NCBI RefSeq assembly: GCF_000282495.1
Contig: NZ_AKJE01000116.1
Location: forward strand, 1 to 51,938
Length of the DNA stretch: 51,938 nt
From: Pseudomonas sp. GM79
GTDB taxonomy: Bacteria; Pseudomonadota; Gammaproteobacteria; Pseudomonadales; Pseudomonadaceae
Direction: 5' to 3'
The first letter of the stretch is position 1. Every line of letters starts with the position of its first letter. The translations under genes were made by a program, and so were the position numbers. The notes under the pieces are model-generated. The model was not told the DNA's origin. It saw nothing but the letters and a program-made list of their open reading frames with translations, and searched no databases. Below, piece by piece: positions 8,042 through 16,242 of the stretch.

Positions 8042-8128
8042 CGCCATCCTCTTTAACGGCAGCAACGGCGTTCTTCTTAGCGTTTTAGTCAGGAATTTTT
8101 ACAGGCGCAGCCCGTTTGCCTCAGGCAT

Positions 8129-8160
8129 AAAAAAACCGCTGCTCCCGAGGAAGCAGCGGC
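8129..8160 (-). terminator. Rho-independent terminator of the acyl-CoA dehydrogenase
   Basis: On the minus strand, CCGCTGCT (8159-8152), an 8-base loop and AGCAGCGG (8143-8136) are followed by seven T residues (8135-8129). It lies about 25 bases after the stop codon of the gene ending at 8184 and separates it from the diguanylate cyclase gene. Confidence 0.9.
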
Positions 8161-8183
8161 TTTGTGAAGAGACTGCGTAGGGC

Positions 8184-9989
8184 TTAGTAACCCAGCGCGA
8201 AGTCTTCTTCTTTCATCTCCATCAGGTTGTTGGCGCCCGACAGCATGGTGACAACATGAGTGCGAGTACGCGGCAGGATGCGCTGGAAGTAGAAGCGCGC
8301 AGTCTGCAGCTTGGCGGTGTAGAACGCCTCTTCGGTGGTGCCGGCAGCCAGTTTCTCGGCAGCCAGACGCGCCATGTCAGCCCAGAAGTAGGCAAGGCAG
8401 GCGTAACCGGAGTACATCAGGTAGTCCACCGACGCGGCGCCAACTTCTTCGCGGTCTTTCATGGCAGCCATACCGACCTTCATGGTCAGCTCGCCCCACT
8501 CTTTGTTCAGCGCAGCCAATGGCTCGACGAACTCTTTGACCGCGTCGTTGCCTTCGTTGGTCTGGCAAAACTTGTGGACGATCTTGGTGAAGCCTTTGAG
8601 CGCTTCGCCTTGAGTCATCAGCACTTTACGGCCCAGCAGGTCGAGTGCCTGGATACCGGTGGTGCCTTCGTACAGCATCGAAATGCGGCTGTCGCGAACG
8701 TTCTGCTCCATGCCCCACTCGGCGATGAAGCCGTGGCCGCCGTAGATTTGTACGCCGTGGTTAGCGGATTCAAAACCGACTTCAGTCATGAAGGCTTTGG
8801 CGATCGGAGTCATGAAGGCCAGCAGTGCGTCGGCTTTCTTCTTCTCTTCTTCATCGACGCCGTACTTGACGATGTCGACTTGCTTGGCGGTGAAGTAAAC
8901 CATCGCACGGTTGCCTTCGGCGAACGCCTTCATGGTCAACAGCATACGACGTACGTCAGGATGAACGATGATCGGGTCAGCGGCTTTGTCCGGTGCTTTC
9001 GGGCCGGTCAGGGAGCGCATTTGCAGACGATCGCGAGCGTATTTCAGGCCGCCCTGGAAACCGATTTCGGCGTGAGCCAGACCTTGCAGCGCGGTACCCA
9101 GACGTGCGGTGTTCATGAAGGTGAACATGCAGTTCAGGCCTTTGTTCGCCGGGCCGATCAGGTAACCGGTGGCCGCGTCGAAGTTCATCACGCAAGTGGC
9201 GTTACCGTGGATGCCCATCTTGTGTTCCAGGGAACCGCAGGTCACAGCGTTGCGTGCGCCAATCGAGCCGTCTGCGTTCGGCAGGAATTTCGGAACGATG
9301 AACAGGGAAATGCCTTTGGTACCGGCCGGTGCATCTGGCAGACGTGCCAGAACGATGTGGACGATGTTGTCGGCCATGTCGTGTTCACCGGCCGAGATGA
9401 AGATCTTGGTGCCGGAGACTTTGTAGGAACCGTCAGCCTGAGGCTCGGCCTTGGTGCGCAGCATGCCCAGGTCGGTGCCGCAGTGCGGTTCGGTCAGGCA
9501 CATGGTGCCGGTCCATTCGCCGGAAACCAATTTGGTCAGGTAAGCCTCTTGTTGCTCAGGCGTGCCGTGCTCGGAAATGGTGTTCATCGCGCCATGGGAC
9601 AGGCCCGGGTACATGCCCCACGACCAGTTGGCTTCGCCAACCATTTCGCTGACGGCCAGACCCAGAGACTCCGGCAGGCCTTGGCCGCCATGCTCTACGT
9701 CGTGAGCCAGGCTTGGCCAGCCACCTTCGACGAATTGCTTGTAGGCTTCTTTGAAACCGGTCGGGGTTTTAACGCCGGACTCGCTCCAGGTGCAGCCTTC
9801 GGTGTCACCCACGCGGTTCAGCGGAGCCAGCACCTGCTCACAAAACTTGGCGCCTTCTTCGAGAATGGCGTCAACCATGTCCGGAGTTGCGTCTGCACAA
9901 GCCGGAAGGCTCTGATAGTGCGCTTCGTAGCCGAGCAGTTCGTCACGAACGAAGCGAATATCACGCAAGGGGGCCTTGTAGTCAGGCAT
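8184..9989 (-). CDS. Acyl-CoA dehydrogenase (FadE-type, PA0506-like)
   Basis: A 601-residue enzyme starting MPDYKAPLRDIRF, with AGAGG upstream of the ATG. It has CLTEPHCGTDLG (164-175), TKIFISAGEHD (194-204) and the catalytic Glu441 in LYEGTTGIQALDL. It corresponds to P. aeruginosa PA0506 (I recall the name FadE1), reported as fatty-acid inducible through PsrA. Consistent with that, two PsrA-like boxes lie 62-87 bp upstream. It has its own terminator and is probably monocistronic. Its role is oxidation of long-chain acyl-CoA to trans-2-enoyl-CoA with ETF as acceptor; the chain length is from family knowledge, not visible here. Confidence 0.94.
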   Translation of the reverse strand: MPDYKAPLRDIRFVRDELLGYEAHYQSLPACADATPDMVDAILEEGAKFCEQVLAPLNRVGDTEGCTWSESGVKTPTGFKEAYKQFVEGGWPSLAHDVEHGGQGLPESLGLAVSEMVGEANWSWGMYPGLSHGAMNTISEHGTPEQQEAYLTKLVSGEWTGTMCLTEPHCGTDLGMLRTKAEPQADGSYKVSGTKIFISAGEHDMADNIVHIVLARLPDAPAGTKGISLFIVPKFLPNADGSIGARNAVTCGSLEHKMGIHGNATCVMNFDAATGYLIGPANKGLNCMFTFMNTARLGTALQGLAHAEIGFQGGLKYARDRLQMRSLTGPKAPDKAADPIIVHPDVRRMLLTMKAFAEGNRAMVYFTAKQVDIVKYGVDEEEKKKADALLAFMTPIAKAFMTEVGFESANHGVQIYGGHGFIAEWGMEQNVRDSRISMLYEGTTGIQALDLLGRKVLMTQGEALKGFTKIVHKFCQTNEGNDAVKEFVEPLAALNKEWGELTMKVGMAAMKDREEVGAASVDYLMYSGYACLAYFWADMARLAAEKLAAGTTEEAFYTAKLQTARFYFQRILPRTRTHVVTMLSGANNLMEMKEEDFALGY

Positions 9990-10050
9990 AGCGATAAACC
10001 TCTGCTGATGTAACCGGGAATGAACGACCGCGTTGATTTGTTGTGGCGGT

Positions 10051-10076
10051 CAAACAGTTGTTTGAAACATACGTTT
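10051..10076 (-). promoter_or_regulatory. Two adjacent PsrA-like operators
   Basis: CAAAC-AGTT-GTTTG (10051-10064) matches the PsrA consensus (G/C)AAAC-N2-4-GTTT(G/C) exactly. Abutting it, GAAAC-ATAC-GTTTA (10064-10077) matches all but the last base. PsrA is a TetR-family repressor released by long-chain acyl-CoA. Placement just upstream of the 8184-9989 gene supports derepression by fatty acids. Confidence 0.75.
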
Positions 10077-10213
10077 ACGCCCAATTCTTGTCAAGCGCCG
10101 ATCTTTTGCCGTTCGTCATCGCACCATGAAAACCTCGGACACGCCGCTGCCCACCGCCGTTGACTGAGCAACACGCCATGTAGGAGAGATTAGTTGAGGC
10201 AGAAGGACTTACG

Positions 10214-10243
10214 CAGAAAAACGCCGCGAACAGGCGCGGCGTT
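10214..10243 (-). terminator. Rho-independent terminator after the rod-like small gene
   Basis: Minus-strand stem ACGCCGCG / CGCGGCGT (10242-10235 and 10228-10221) with a six-base loop, followed by a short T-run (10220-10217). It lies about 25 bases after the stop codon of the gene ending at 10268. Confidence 0.8.
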
Positions 10244-10267
10244 GGAGTAGCGGATTCAGCGAAGGGT

Positions 10268-10564
10268 TCAGGCAAATGTATCGATCAGCGTACCCAGCAT
10301 TTCATCGGATGCCTTGGCGACTTTGACACCCAGTTCCACCTGGAACTTGCCTTGAGACATCTCGACCATATTGCTGGCCAGATCCGATTGCTGGCTGCGG
10401 TCTACCGAACGCAGGCGATCAACCTGAACCTCGGAGGATTGACTGGTGACCGAACGCTCGATGGTGTTGTTGGCGATCTGACCCGAAGCCTGATCGACAC
10501 GGTTCTGCCCGGTCTGAATAGTGCTCAGACCGGCATAAAAAGCGGTGTTTCCTGAGATTTCCAT
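10268..10564 (-). CDS. Small flagellar-rod-like protein (PA0505-like)
   Basis: A 98-residue protein starting MEISGNTAFYAGLSTIQTGQ. The N-terminal half has an NRVDQASGQIANNTIERS pattern and the C-terminal half an EMSQGKFQVELGVKVAKASDEMLGTLID-like helix. Both resemble the coiled-coil end segments of axial flagellar proteins such as FlgC. Such small proteins are often annotated as putative motility proteins. Upstream in-frame ATGs at 10648 and beyond lack supporting context. The gene follows bioD in the same direction after a 119-base gap and has its own terminator. The resemblance is seen by eye only; the function is unknown. Confidence 0.7.
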   Translation of the reverse strand: MEISGNTAFYAGLSTIQTGQNRVDQASGQIANNTIERSVTSQSSEVQVDRLRSVDRSQQSDLASNMVEMSQGKFQVELGVKVAKASDEMLGTLIDTFA

Positions 10565-10683
10565 GGGGGAACTCGTCCGACAAAGGATCAACAGCGGCCA
10601 TTGAACCAGACACGCCGACAAAAGGCCCGACAAAAACACTAATGGCACAGTGCCTTGTCATAGGCAAAGCCAAGCCAACAATC

Positions 10684-11364
10684 TCAGTCCAGCAAATCCA
10701 GCTGCAGATGCGCGGCCACCGCCTCGGCTGTCACTGACTTGAGTTTCGGCACCCGCCCCAGGCACGGCGCGGGGATGCGCTCGGCCAGCGTCGCAAGGTT
10801 CTCTTCCAGACGCGAGGTCTTCGGATCGATGATATTCGCCACCCATCCTGCCAACTGCAAACCATCCCGGGCGATCGCCTCGGCTGTCAGCAGCGCGTGA
10901 TTGATGCAACCCAACCGTACACCAACCACCAGGATCACCGGCAGACCCAGCGCCATCGCCAGGTCCGACAGATTGTCCTGATCCGCCAACGGCACTCGCC
11001 AGCCGCCAGCACCTTCGATCAAGGTGAAGTCCGCCTGCATATCGAGAATCTGCCGCATCGGTGTCAACAGTGATTGCACGGTCAACGCCACGCCAGCTTC
11101 GCGCGCTGCCAGATGCGGTGCAATCGCCGGTTCGAACGCGACCGGATTGACCTGATCGTAGGTCAACGGTATCGAGCACTCGGCAAACAGTGCCAGCGCA
11201 TCGGCGTTGCGCAACCCCTTGGGCGTCAGCTCGCAACCGGAGGCCACCGGTTTGCCCGCTGCCGTGCTCAAGCCCGCCAATCGCGCGGCATGCAGCAAGC
11301 CTGCGGCGACGGTGGTCTTGCCGACATCGGTGTCAGTACCGGTGATGAAATAGGCTGCACTCAT
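10684..11364 (-). CDS. bioD: BioD, dethiobiotin synthetase
   Basis: A 226-residue ATP-dependent enzyme that closes the ureido ring of dethiobiotin from 7,8-diaminopelargonate and CO2, the penultimate step of biotin synthesis. The N-terminal P-loop reads FITGTDTDVGKTT. EGAGGWRVPL (about residues 114-123) is the conserved BioD segment, and the length is normal. Its ATG overlaps the bioC stop by four bases (ATGA), showing translational coupling. It is the last gene of the bioF-H-C-D run. Confidence 0.95.
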   Translation of the reverse strand: MSAAYFITGTDTDVGKTTVAAGLLHAARLAGLSTAAGKPVASGCELTPKGLRNADALALFAECSIPLTYDQVNPVAFEPAIAPHLAAREAGVALTVQSLLTPMRQILDMQADFTLIEGAGGWRVPLADQDNLSDLAMALGLPVILVVGVRLGCINHALLTAEAIARDGLQLAGWVANIIDPKTSRLEENLATLAERIPAPCLGRVPKLKSVTAEAVAAHLQLDLLD

Positions 11365-12176
11365 AAGGGTTTCTCCAACACGGCGTAAACCACTTGATAA
11401 GTCGCCGGCAGTCCCTGTGCCTGACGATACTGCTCGTAAGCCTCGATCAGGCCGAGGATCCGCGCCCTGCCGGTCAAACCGCCTGGCCGACCGGGGTTCA
11501 GGTTATGCGCCCCAAGAGCCTTGAGCTCATGGGTCAGGCTGCGGACATCGGGGTAATGCAACACATGCGGCTGCGTTTCGAGGCTGACGACCTTCAAGCC
11601 GCTGCCCGCGCAAAGCTGTTGGTAAACACCGAACTCGCGGAAGCGGTTGACGTGCACCATGCCATCCACCTGACGCCAGCTGTCGCGCAACTCGTACAGC
11701 GTGCCTACACACAGACTAGCAAACGAAAAAATTCCGCCCGGTTTCAGTACCCGATACGCTTCATCGAGCACCGAGGCGAAATTCGCGCACCATTGCACCG
11801 CCAGGCTGGAGAAGACCAGGTCGCAGGTCGAGTCCTGCAACGGCAAGCGCTCAGCATCGCCCGCGATGAAATGAGTCGCGCCGCCCAAGGGACGAGCGTG
11901 ATTGAGCATGCCTTCTGCGATGTCCAGCGCCACTCCGGCGCTCGCAGGAAACTTCTGCGCCAAGGCTCGGCTGAAATACCCTGTGCCGCAGCCCATATCC
12001 AGCCAACGAGCAGGGAAAAAATCTTCCGGTAACCGACGTAACAACTCGCTGCCCACGTCACGCTGCAATTCGGCCACGCTGTCGTAGCTCGCCGCCGCAC
12101 GGGAAAAGGATGCCGCCACCTGGCGTTTGTCGGGCAAGCCGCCGGGCAGGTTGTGAAGGGATAAATCAGTCATCAC
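11361..12176 (-). CDS. bioC: BioC, malonyl-ACP O-methyltransferase
   Basis: A 271-residue SAM-dependent methyltransferase that methylates malonyl-ACP so the fatty acid synthase can build the pimeloyl chain. It shows the N-terminal KRQVAASFSRAAASYD segment typical of BioC, SAM motif I LDMGCGTGYFSRAL (residues 60-73) and FSSLAVQWC further on. It overlaps bioD by four bases and bioH by about 11, so it is in the middle of a tightly packed operon. An ATG one codon later (12173) is an equally possible start. Confidence 0.94.
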   Translation of the reverse strand: MMTDLSLHNLPGGLPDKRQVAASFSRAAASYDSVAELQRDVGSELLRRLPEDFFPARWLDMGCGTGYFSRALAQKFPASAGVALDIAEGMLNHARPLGGATHFIAGDAERLPLQDSTCDLVFSSLAVQWCANFASVLDEAYRVLKPGGIFSFASLCVGTLYELRDSWRQVDGMVHVNRFREFGVYQQLCAGSGLKVVSLETQPHVLHYPDVRSLTHELKALGAHNLNPGRPGGLTGRARILGLIEAYEQYRQAQGLPATYQVVYAVLEKPL

Positions 12177-12897
12177 CTAACTCATGCAAAAAGGCCTGAA
12201 TCGCCCCCGCCACACCGTGAGGGTCTTCCAGAAGAAACGCGTGGCTGGCCTGTTCAATCAGGCCGATTTCGACATCCGGCAGCAGCGCCAGCAAATCCCC
12301 CGCCGCTTCGGCCGGGACCAGCCCGTCGAGGCCGGCGAACAAGTGCAGTTGCGGGCCGCGAAACGCTTGCAACGCTTGCCGGGTATCCAATTGTGCGAGC
12401 AACTCCAGGCCGCTCATCAGCACCGGCGAAGACGTATGCGGTGCGCCAGCGAGCAACAGTCGCGACATCCCGCGCGGGTCTTCGGCACCTTGGGCGCACA
12501 GCAGCGAAAAACGTTTCAACGTCATGCGCGAGTCAGCCTTGCAGCCGGCCAGAAACGCATCGAAGGTTTCGCCGGGCATCGCGCTCGACCATCGTTCATG
12601 GGCGACAAAAGAAGGATTGCTCGCCAGGGTCACCAAGCCGCAGCAGCGGTCACCGCGTCGTGCCGCCAATTCGGACGCCAGCATGCCGCCCAATGACCAG
12701 CCACCGAGCCAGGCATCCTGTGGCAATGTCGAGTCCAACTCATCGAGCCATTCTTCAAGGTCGCTCGATTCCAGTTCCGGCAACGGCTCGATCTCGACAC
12801 GCAGGTGTTCGTCCAAACCCTGCAAAGCCGCCGCCAAGGGTTCCAGCGGCGAAATACCGAGCCCCCAGCCCGGCAGCAGAATCAGACGATCACGCAT
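12166..12897 (-). CDS. bioH: BioH, pimeloyl-ACP methyl ester esterase
   Basis: A 243-residue alpha/beta hydrolase that removes the methyl group from pimeloyl-ACP methyl ester, ending the BioC-BioH pathway. It starts MRDRLILLPGWGLGISPLEP with the oxyanion-type PGWG motif. The nucleophile elbow is GGWSLGG and the C-terminal histidine is in EQASHAFLLEDP. I chose ATG 12897, which overlaps the bioF stop by eight bases; the longer frame to 12942 runs into bioF. The order bioF-bioH-bioC-bioD matches P. aeruginosa PA0501-PA0504. Confidence 0.92.
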   Translation of the reverse strand: MRDRLILLPGWGLGISPLEPLAAALQGLDEHLRVEIEPLPELESSDLEEWLDELDSTLPQDAWLGGWSLGGMLASELAARRGDRCCGLVTLASNPSFVAHERWSSAMPGETFDAFLAGCKADSRMTLKRFSLLCAQGAEDPRGMSRLLLAGAPHTSSPVLMSGLELLAQLDTRQALQAFRGPQLHLFAGLDGLVPAEAAGDLLALLPDVEIGLIEQASHAFLLEDPHGVAGAIQAFLHELGDD

Positions 12898-14068
12898 GGC
12901 TTGGCTCCGGTCCCAGTTGTTGAAAACAATCGGCCAGTCCATTTAACAATAGCTGTACCTGCGCCTCACTGTGAGCGGCGGTGAGGGTTACGCGCAAACG
13001 TGCGCTGCCCGCGGGCACAGTTGGTGGACGAATCGCGGTCACCATCAGCCCGCGTTCGCGCAGCATCTGCGACAGTCGAACTGCGCGCCCGGCATCGCCA
13101 ATCATGATCGGCTGGATCGGCGTGAAGCTGTCCATCAACTCCAGCCCAATCTGTTCGGCGCCTTGGCGGAACTGACGAATCAGCGTCTGCAGATGCTCAC
13201 GTCGCCAGTGTTCACTGCGCAACAGCTCCAGGCTTTTCAGCGTCGCGCAGGCCAGCGCCGGCGGTTGGCTGGTGGTGTAGATGTAAGGGCGAGCGAACTG
13301 GATCAGGCTTTCGATCAGCTCTTCACTGCCAGCCACAAATGCACCGGCCGTACCGAAAGCCTTGCCGAGGGTGCCGACCAGTACCGGCACATCTTCCTGA
13401 CTCAGACCGAAATGCTCGACGATCCCGCCGCCATTGGCGCCCAGAGGACCAAAACCGTGCGCGTCATCGACCATCAGCCACGCGCCTTTGGCCTTGGCTT
13501 CCCGCGCCAGCGCCGGCAAGTCGGCGACGTCACCGTCCATGCTGAACACACCGTCGGTGACCACCAGCGTATTGCCGGTGGCCTTCTCAAGGCGCTTGGC
13601 CAGACTGGCCGCGTCGTTATGCAGATAGCGATTGAAACGAGCACCGGACAACAACCCCGCGTCCAGCAACGACGCGTGATTGAGCCGGTCTTCGAGCACC
13701 GTATCGCCCTGCCCGACCAACGCGGTGACCGCGCCGAGGTTGGCCATGTAACCGGTGGTGAACAGCAGAGCTCGCGGGCGGCCGATGAACTCGGCGAGGG
13801 CTTCTTCCAGTGCGTGATGCGGGCCGCTGTGGCCGATCACCAGATGCGAAGCACCACCACCCACGCCCCAACGCGACGCGCCGGCGCGCCAGGCTTCGAT
13901 CACCTGCGGGTGATTGGCCAAGCCCAGGTAATCGTTGTTACAGAACGCCAGCAACGGCTGACCATCGACCACCACTTCCGGGCCTTGGGGGCTTTCGAGC
14001 AATGGGCGCTGGCGATAAAGGTTTTCGGCACGACGGGCAGCAAGGCGTGCGGCGAGATCGAAAGACAT
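12890..14068 (-). CDS. bioF: BioF, 8-amino-7-oxononanoate synthase
   Basis: A 392-residue PLP-dependent alpha-oxoamine synthase that condenses pimeloyl-ACP with alanine. It starts MSFDLAARLAARRAENLYRQ. Conserved parts are the NDYLGLANHP segment (about 45-54), the DDAHGFGPLG motif (about 201-210) and the PLP-lysine motif GTLGKAFGTAGAF (about 233-245). It is separated from bioB by 224 bases holding REP elements, so expression may depend on read-through or a local promoter. It overlaps bioH downstream. Confidence 0.95.
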   Translation of the reverse strand: MSFDLAARLAARRAENLYRQRPLLESPQGPEVVVDGQPLLAFCNNDYLGLANHPQVIEAWRAGASRWGVGGGASHLVIGHSGPHHALEEALAEFIGRPRALLFTTGYMANLGAVTALVGQGDTVLEDRLNHASLLDAGLLSGARFNRYLHNDAASLAKRLEKATGNTLVVTDGVFSMDGDVADLPALAREAKAKGAWLMVDDAHGFGPLGANGGGIVEHFGLSQEDVPVLVGTLGKAFGTAGAFVAGSEELIESLIQFARPYIYTTSQPPALACATLKSLELLRSEHWRREHLQTLIRQFRQGAEQIGLELMDSFTPIQPIMIGDAGRAVRLSQMLRERGLMVTAIRPPTVPAGSARLRVTLTAAHSEAQVQLLLNGLADCFQQLGPEPSHA

Positions 14069-14130
14069 GCAGGCCTCGAAGATCAGATGTGGGGAACTGT
14101 CCTGACTTGTCTGGAGACCGAGTCACGGCC

Positions 14131-14277
14131 ATCGCGGGCAAGCCACGCTCCCACAGGTTGGGCGCGGTTAATGTGGGAGCGGGCTTGCTCGCGAAAGCAG
14201 TGTGACATTCAACATTGATGTCGGCTGTACTGACGCCTTCGCGAGCAAGCCGAATCGTCGCACCGCCGCTCCCACAT
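14131..14277. repeat. REP cluster of three units, one interrupted
   Basis: Three REP units lie between bioB and bioF: a GCCACGCTCCCAC variant near 14132-14155, a standard unit at 14172-14195 and an inverted one at 14238-14277. The third has about 15 extra bases (GAATCGTCGCACCGC) inside the core, between GCAAGCC and CGCTCCCAC. The last two form an inward-class REPIN with an ACATTGATGTCGGCTG-like spacer. Confidence 0.85.
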
Positions 14278-14292
14278 TCGATTTGTGCTGGA

Positions 14293-15348
14293 TCAGACAG
14301 CCGCGTTATAGAACATCTCGCTGCTCTTCTGCTCCACCAGCGCTTGTTCGATGGCGGCCTGATGCACTTCGTCGGCGTGCTCTTCGCGGGCTTCTGGCAG
14401 GATGCCCAGACGCGAGAACAGTTGCATGTCCTTGTCCGCCTGCGGGTTGGCGGTGGTCAGCAGTTTTTCGCCGTAGAAAATCGAGTTGGCGCCGGCAAAG
14501 AACGCCAGGGCTTGCATCTGCTCGTTCATCGCTTCACGGCCGGCGGACAGACGCACATGGGATTTTGGCATCAGGATGCGAGCGACCGCGAGCATGCGGA
14601 TGAAGTCGAACGGGTCGACGTCGTCAGCATTTTCCAGCGGCGTACCGGCAACTTTCACCAGCATGTTGATCGGCACCGACTCTGGATGCTCAGGCAGGTT
14701 GGCCAGCTGAATCAGCAGGTTGGCGCGGTCATCGAGGGACTCGCCCATGCCGAGAATGCCGCCGGAACAGATCTTCATCCCCGAATCACGCACGTAAGCC
14801 AGGGTTTGCAGGCGCTCGCTGTACGTACGGGTGGTGATGATGCTGCCGTAGAACTCAGGCGAGGTATCGAGGTTGTGGTTGTAGTAATCCAGGCCGGCTT
14901 CGGCCAGGGCGACGGTCTGGTCCTGATCGAGACGGCCTAGGGTCATGCAGGTTTCCAGGCCCATGGCTTTCACGCCTTTGACCATTTCCAACACGTACGG
15001 CATGTCTTTGGCCGACGGGTGTTTCCACGCCGCGCCCATGCAGAAACGGGTCGAACCGATGGCCTTGGCACGAGCAGCCTCTTCGAGGACCTTCTGCACT
15101 TCCATCAGTTTTTCTTTTTCCAGGCCGGTGTTGTAGTGACCGGACTGCGGACAATATTTGCAATCTTCCGGGCAAGCACCGGTCTTGATCGACAGCAGCG
15201 TCGAAACCTGGACACGGTTAGCGTCGAAATGCGCGCGGTGCACCGTCTGCGCCTGGAACAACAGGTCGTTGAATGGCTGAACGAAGAGTGCTTTGACTTC
15301 GGCCAAAGACCAGTCATGACGCAGGGTTGCAGTGGTGCTGGCGCTCAT
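14293..15348 (-). CDS. bioB: BioB, biotin synthase
   Basis: A 351-residue radical SAM enzyme that inserts sulfur into dethiobiotin. It has CPEDCKYCPQ (the CX3CX2C [4Fe-4S] motif, about residues 56-65), FCMGAAWKHP and a YYNHNLDTSPEFY segment. I chose ATG 15348 because AAGGAAA precedes it; the upstream frame covers the promoter. The gene is divergent from comF. Its promoter has a perfect TTGACA -35 overlapped by a BirA-like operator, so biotin repression is likely. It is first in the bioB-F-H-C-D order. Confidence 0.97.
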   Translation of the reverse strand: MSASTTATLRHDWSLAEVKALFVQPFNDLLFQAQTVHRAHFDANRVQVSTLLSIKTGACPEDCKYCPQSGHYNTGLEKEKLMEVQKVLEEAARAKAIGSTRFCMGAAWKHPSAKDMPYVLEMVKGVKAMGLETCMTLGRLDQDQTVALAEAGLDYYNHNLDTSPEFYGSIITTRTYSERLQTLAYVRDSGMKICSGGILGMGESLDDRANLLIQLANLPEHPESVPINMLVKVAGTPLENADDVDPFDFIRMLAVARILMPKSHVRLSAGREAMNEQMQALAFFAGANSIFYGEKLLTTANPQADKDMQLFSRLGILPEAREEHADEVHQAAIEQALVEQKSSEMFYNAAV

Positions 15349-15422
15349 GGGCGTTTCCTTGTTTATGCTTGGCAAGCGGCTGGGGAATGGAATACCCACA
15401 GACGCGACACGGATGTTCGGCA

Positions 15423-15476
15423 TATTTAAGGAAGAGCGATGCGCTGTCAACCACGATACGTAGGACCGGTTTACAT
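15423..15476 (-). promoter_or_regulatory. bioB promoter overlapped by a BirA-like operator
   Basis: On the minus strand, -35 TTGACA (15450-15445) is followed after 16 bases by TAAATA (15428-15423), about 75 bp upstream of bioB. Plus-strand TGTCAACC (15445-15452), 15 bases, then GGTTTACA (15468-15475) matches the bacterial BirA operator TTGTAAACC-N15-GGTTTACAA with one mismatch in the shared core. One half-site covers the -35, and the site extends into the 5' end of comF. Confidence 0.75.
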
Positions 15477-16179
15477 CTGGTTAAACAATAACCAACACTG
15501 CTTACTCTGCAGCGAAGCGACAGAAGATATCCGGCCAATCTGTATGGCCTGCGAAACCGACCTGCCCTGGCTGGGCGAGCACTGCCAAACCTGCGCCCTG
15601 CCCTTGCCTGCCACGGGCCTGACCTGCGGCCAATGCTTGAAACAACCGCCGGCCTTCGAACGAGTCGCAGCGCCCTGGACTTACAGCTTTCCGGTCGACA
15701 GTTTGATCACCCGCTTCAAGCACAGCGCAAAGTGGCCGTTAGGCCGCCTGCTCGCCGAACTTCTCGCTCAGTTCCTGCAGCATCGCTTCGATGAAGACCT
15801 GGATCGGCCCGACGCGCTGATACCCGTACCGCTGGCCGCCAAACGTCTGCGCCAGCGGGGTTTCAACCAGGCGGCAATGCTCGCCCGCTGGCTCAGCGTC
15901 AGCCTCGACATTCCTTGCGATGAAACGCTGTTGCTGAGGATTCAGGACACCAGCGCACAACAAGAGCTGAATGCCGATGCCCGAAAAAAGAATCTTCGGA
16001 ACGCCTTTGCCCTGGCGCCCAGGGCCTTGATCAAGGGTCGCCACTTCGCATTGGTCGACGATGTGCTGACTACCGGCGCCACCGCCCAGGCCCTGGCTCG
16101 CTTGCTGATGGATGCGGGCGCCGCGCGAGTCGATGTCTACTGCCTGGCCCGTACCCCAAAACCTGGCGAGGTGACCTGA
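15439..16179 (+). CDS. ComF family phosphoribosyltransferase-like protein
   Basis: A 246-residue ComF-type protein. The N-terminus has paired cysteines (CLLC, ICMAC, CQTC, CGQC between residues 21 and 64) likely to bind zinc. The C-terminal phosphoribosyltransferase fold has PVPLAAKRLRQRGFNQA and the PRPP loop LVDDVLTTGATAQAL (about 198-212). In naturally competent bacteria ComF supports uptake of single-stranded DNA; elsewhere the role is unclear. It is divergent from bioB, and its first codons overlap the BirA-like operator, so biotin control could touch it too. The start at 15439 keeps the N-terminal cysteines but has no strong ribosome site. P. aeruginosa PA0489 is the likely counterpart. 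Confidence 0.88.
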   Translation: MRCQPRYVGPVYIWLNNNQHCLLCSEATEDIRPICMACETDLPWLGEHCQTCALPLPATGLTCGQCLKQPPAFERVAAPWTYSFPVDSLITRFKHSAKWPLGRLLAELLAQFLQHRFDEDLDRPDALIPVPLAAKRLRQRGFNQAAMLARWLSVSLDIPCDETLLLRIQDTSAQQELNADARKKNLRNAFALAPRALIKGRHFALVDDVLTTGATAQALARLLMDAGAARVDVYCLARTPKPGEVT

Positions 16180-16242
16180 CTTGACTCTCGTGCGCCAAGC
16201 CGCCAACGTCCTCCCCATCGCCACAGCCCAAAGCGTCTAGCC

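Noticed and set aside
2736..10013. Frames of about 585-597 codons opposite the acyl-CoA dehydrogenase genes
   Set aside because: They resemble one another only because the paralogous genes on the minus strand do. They have no motif or start site.
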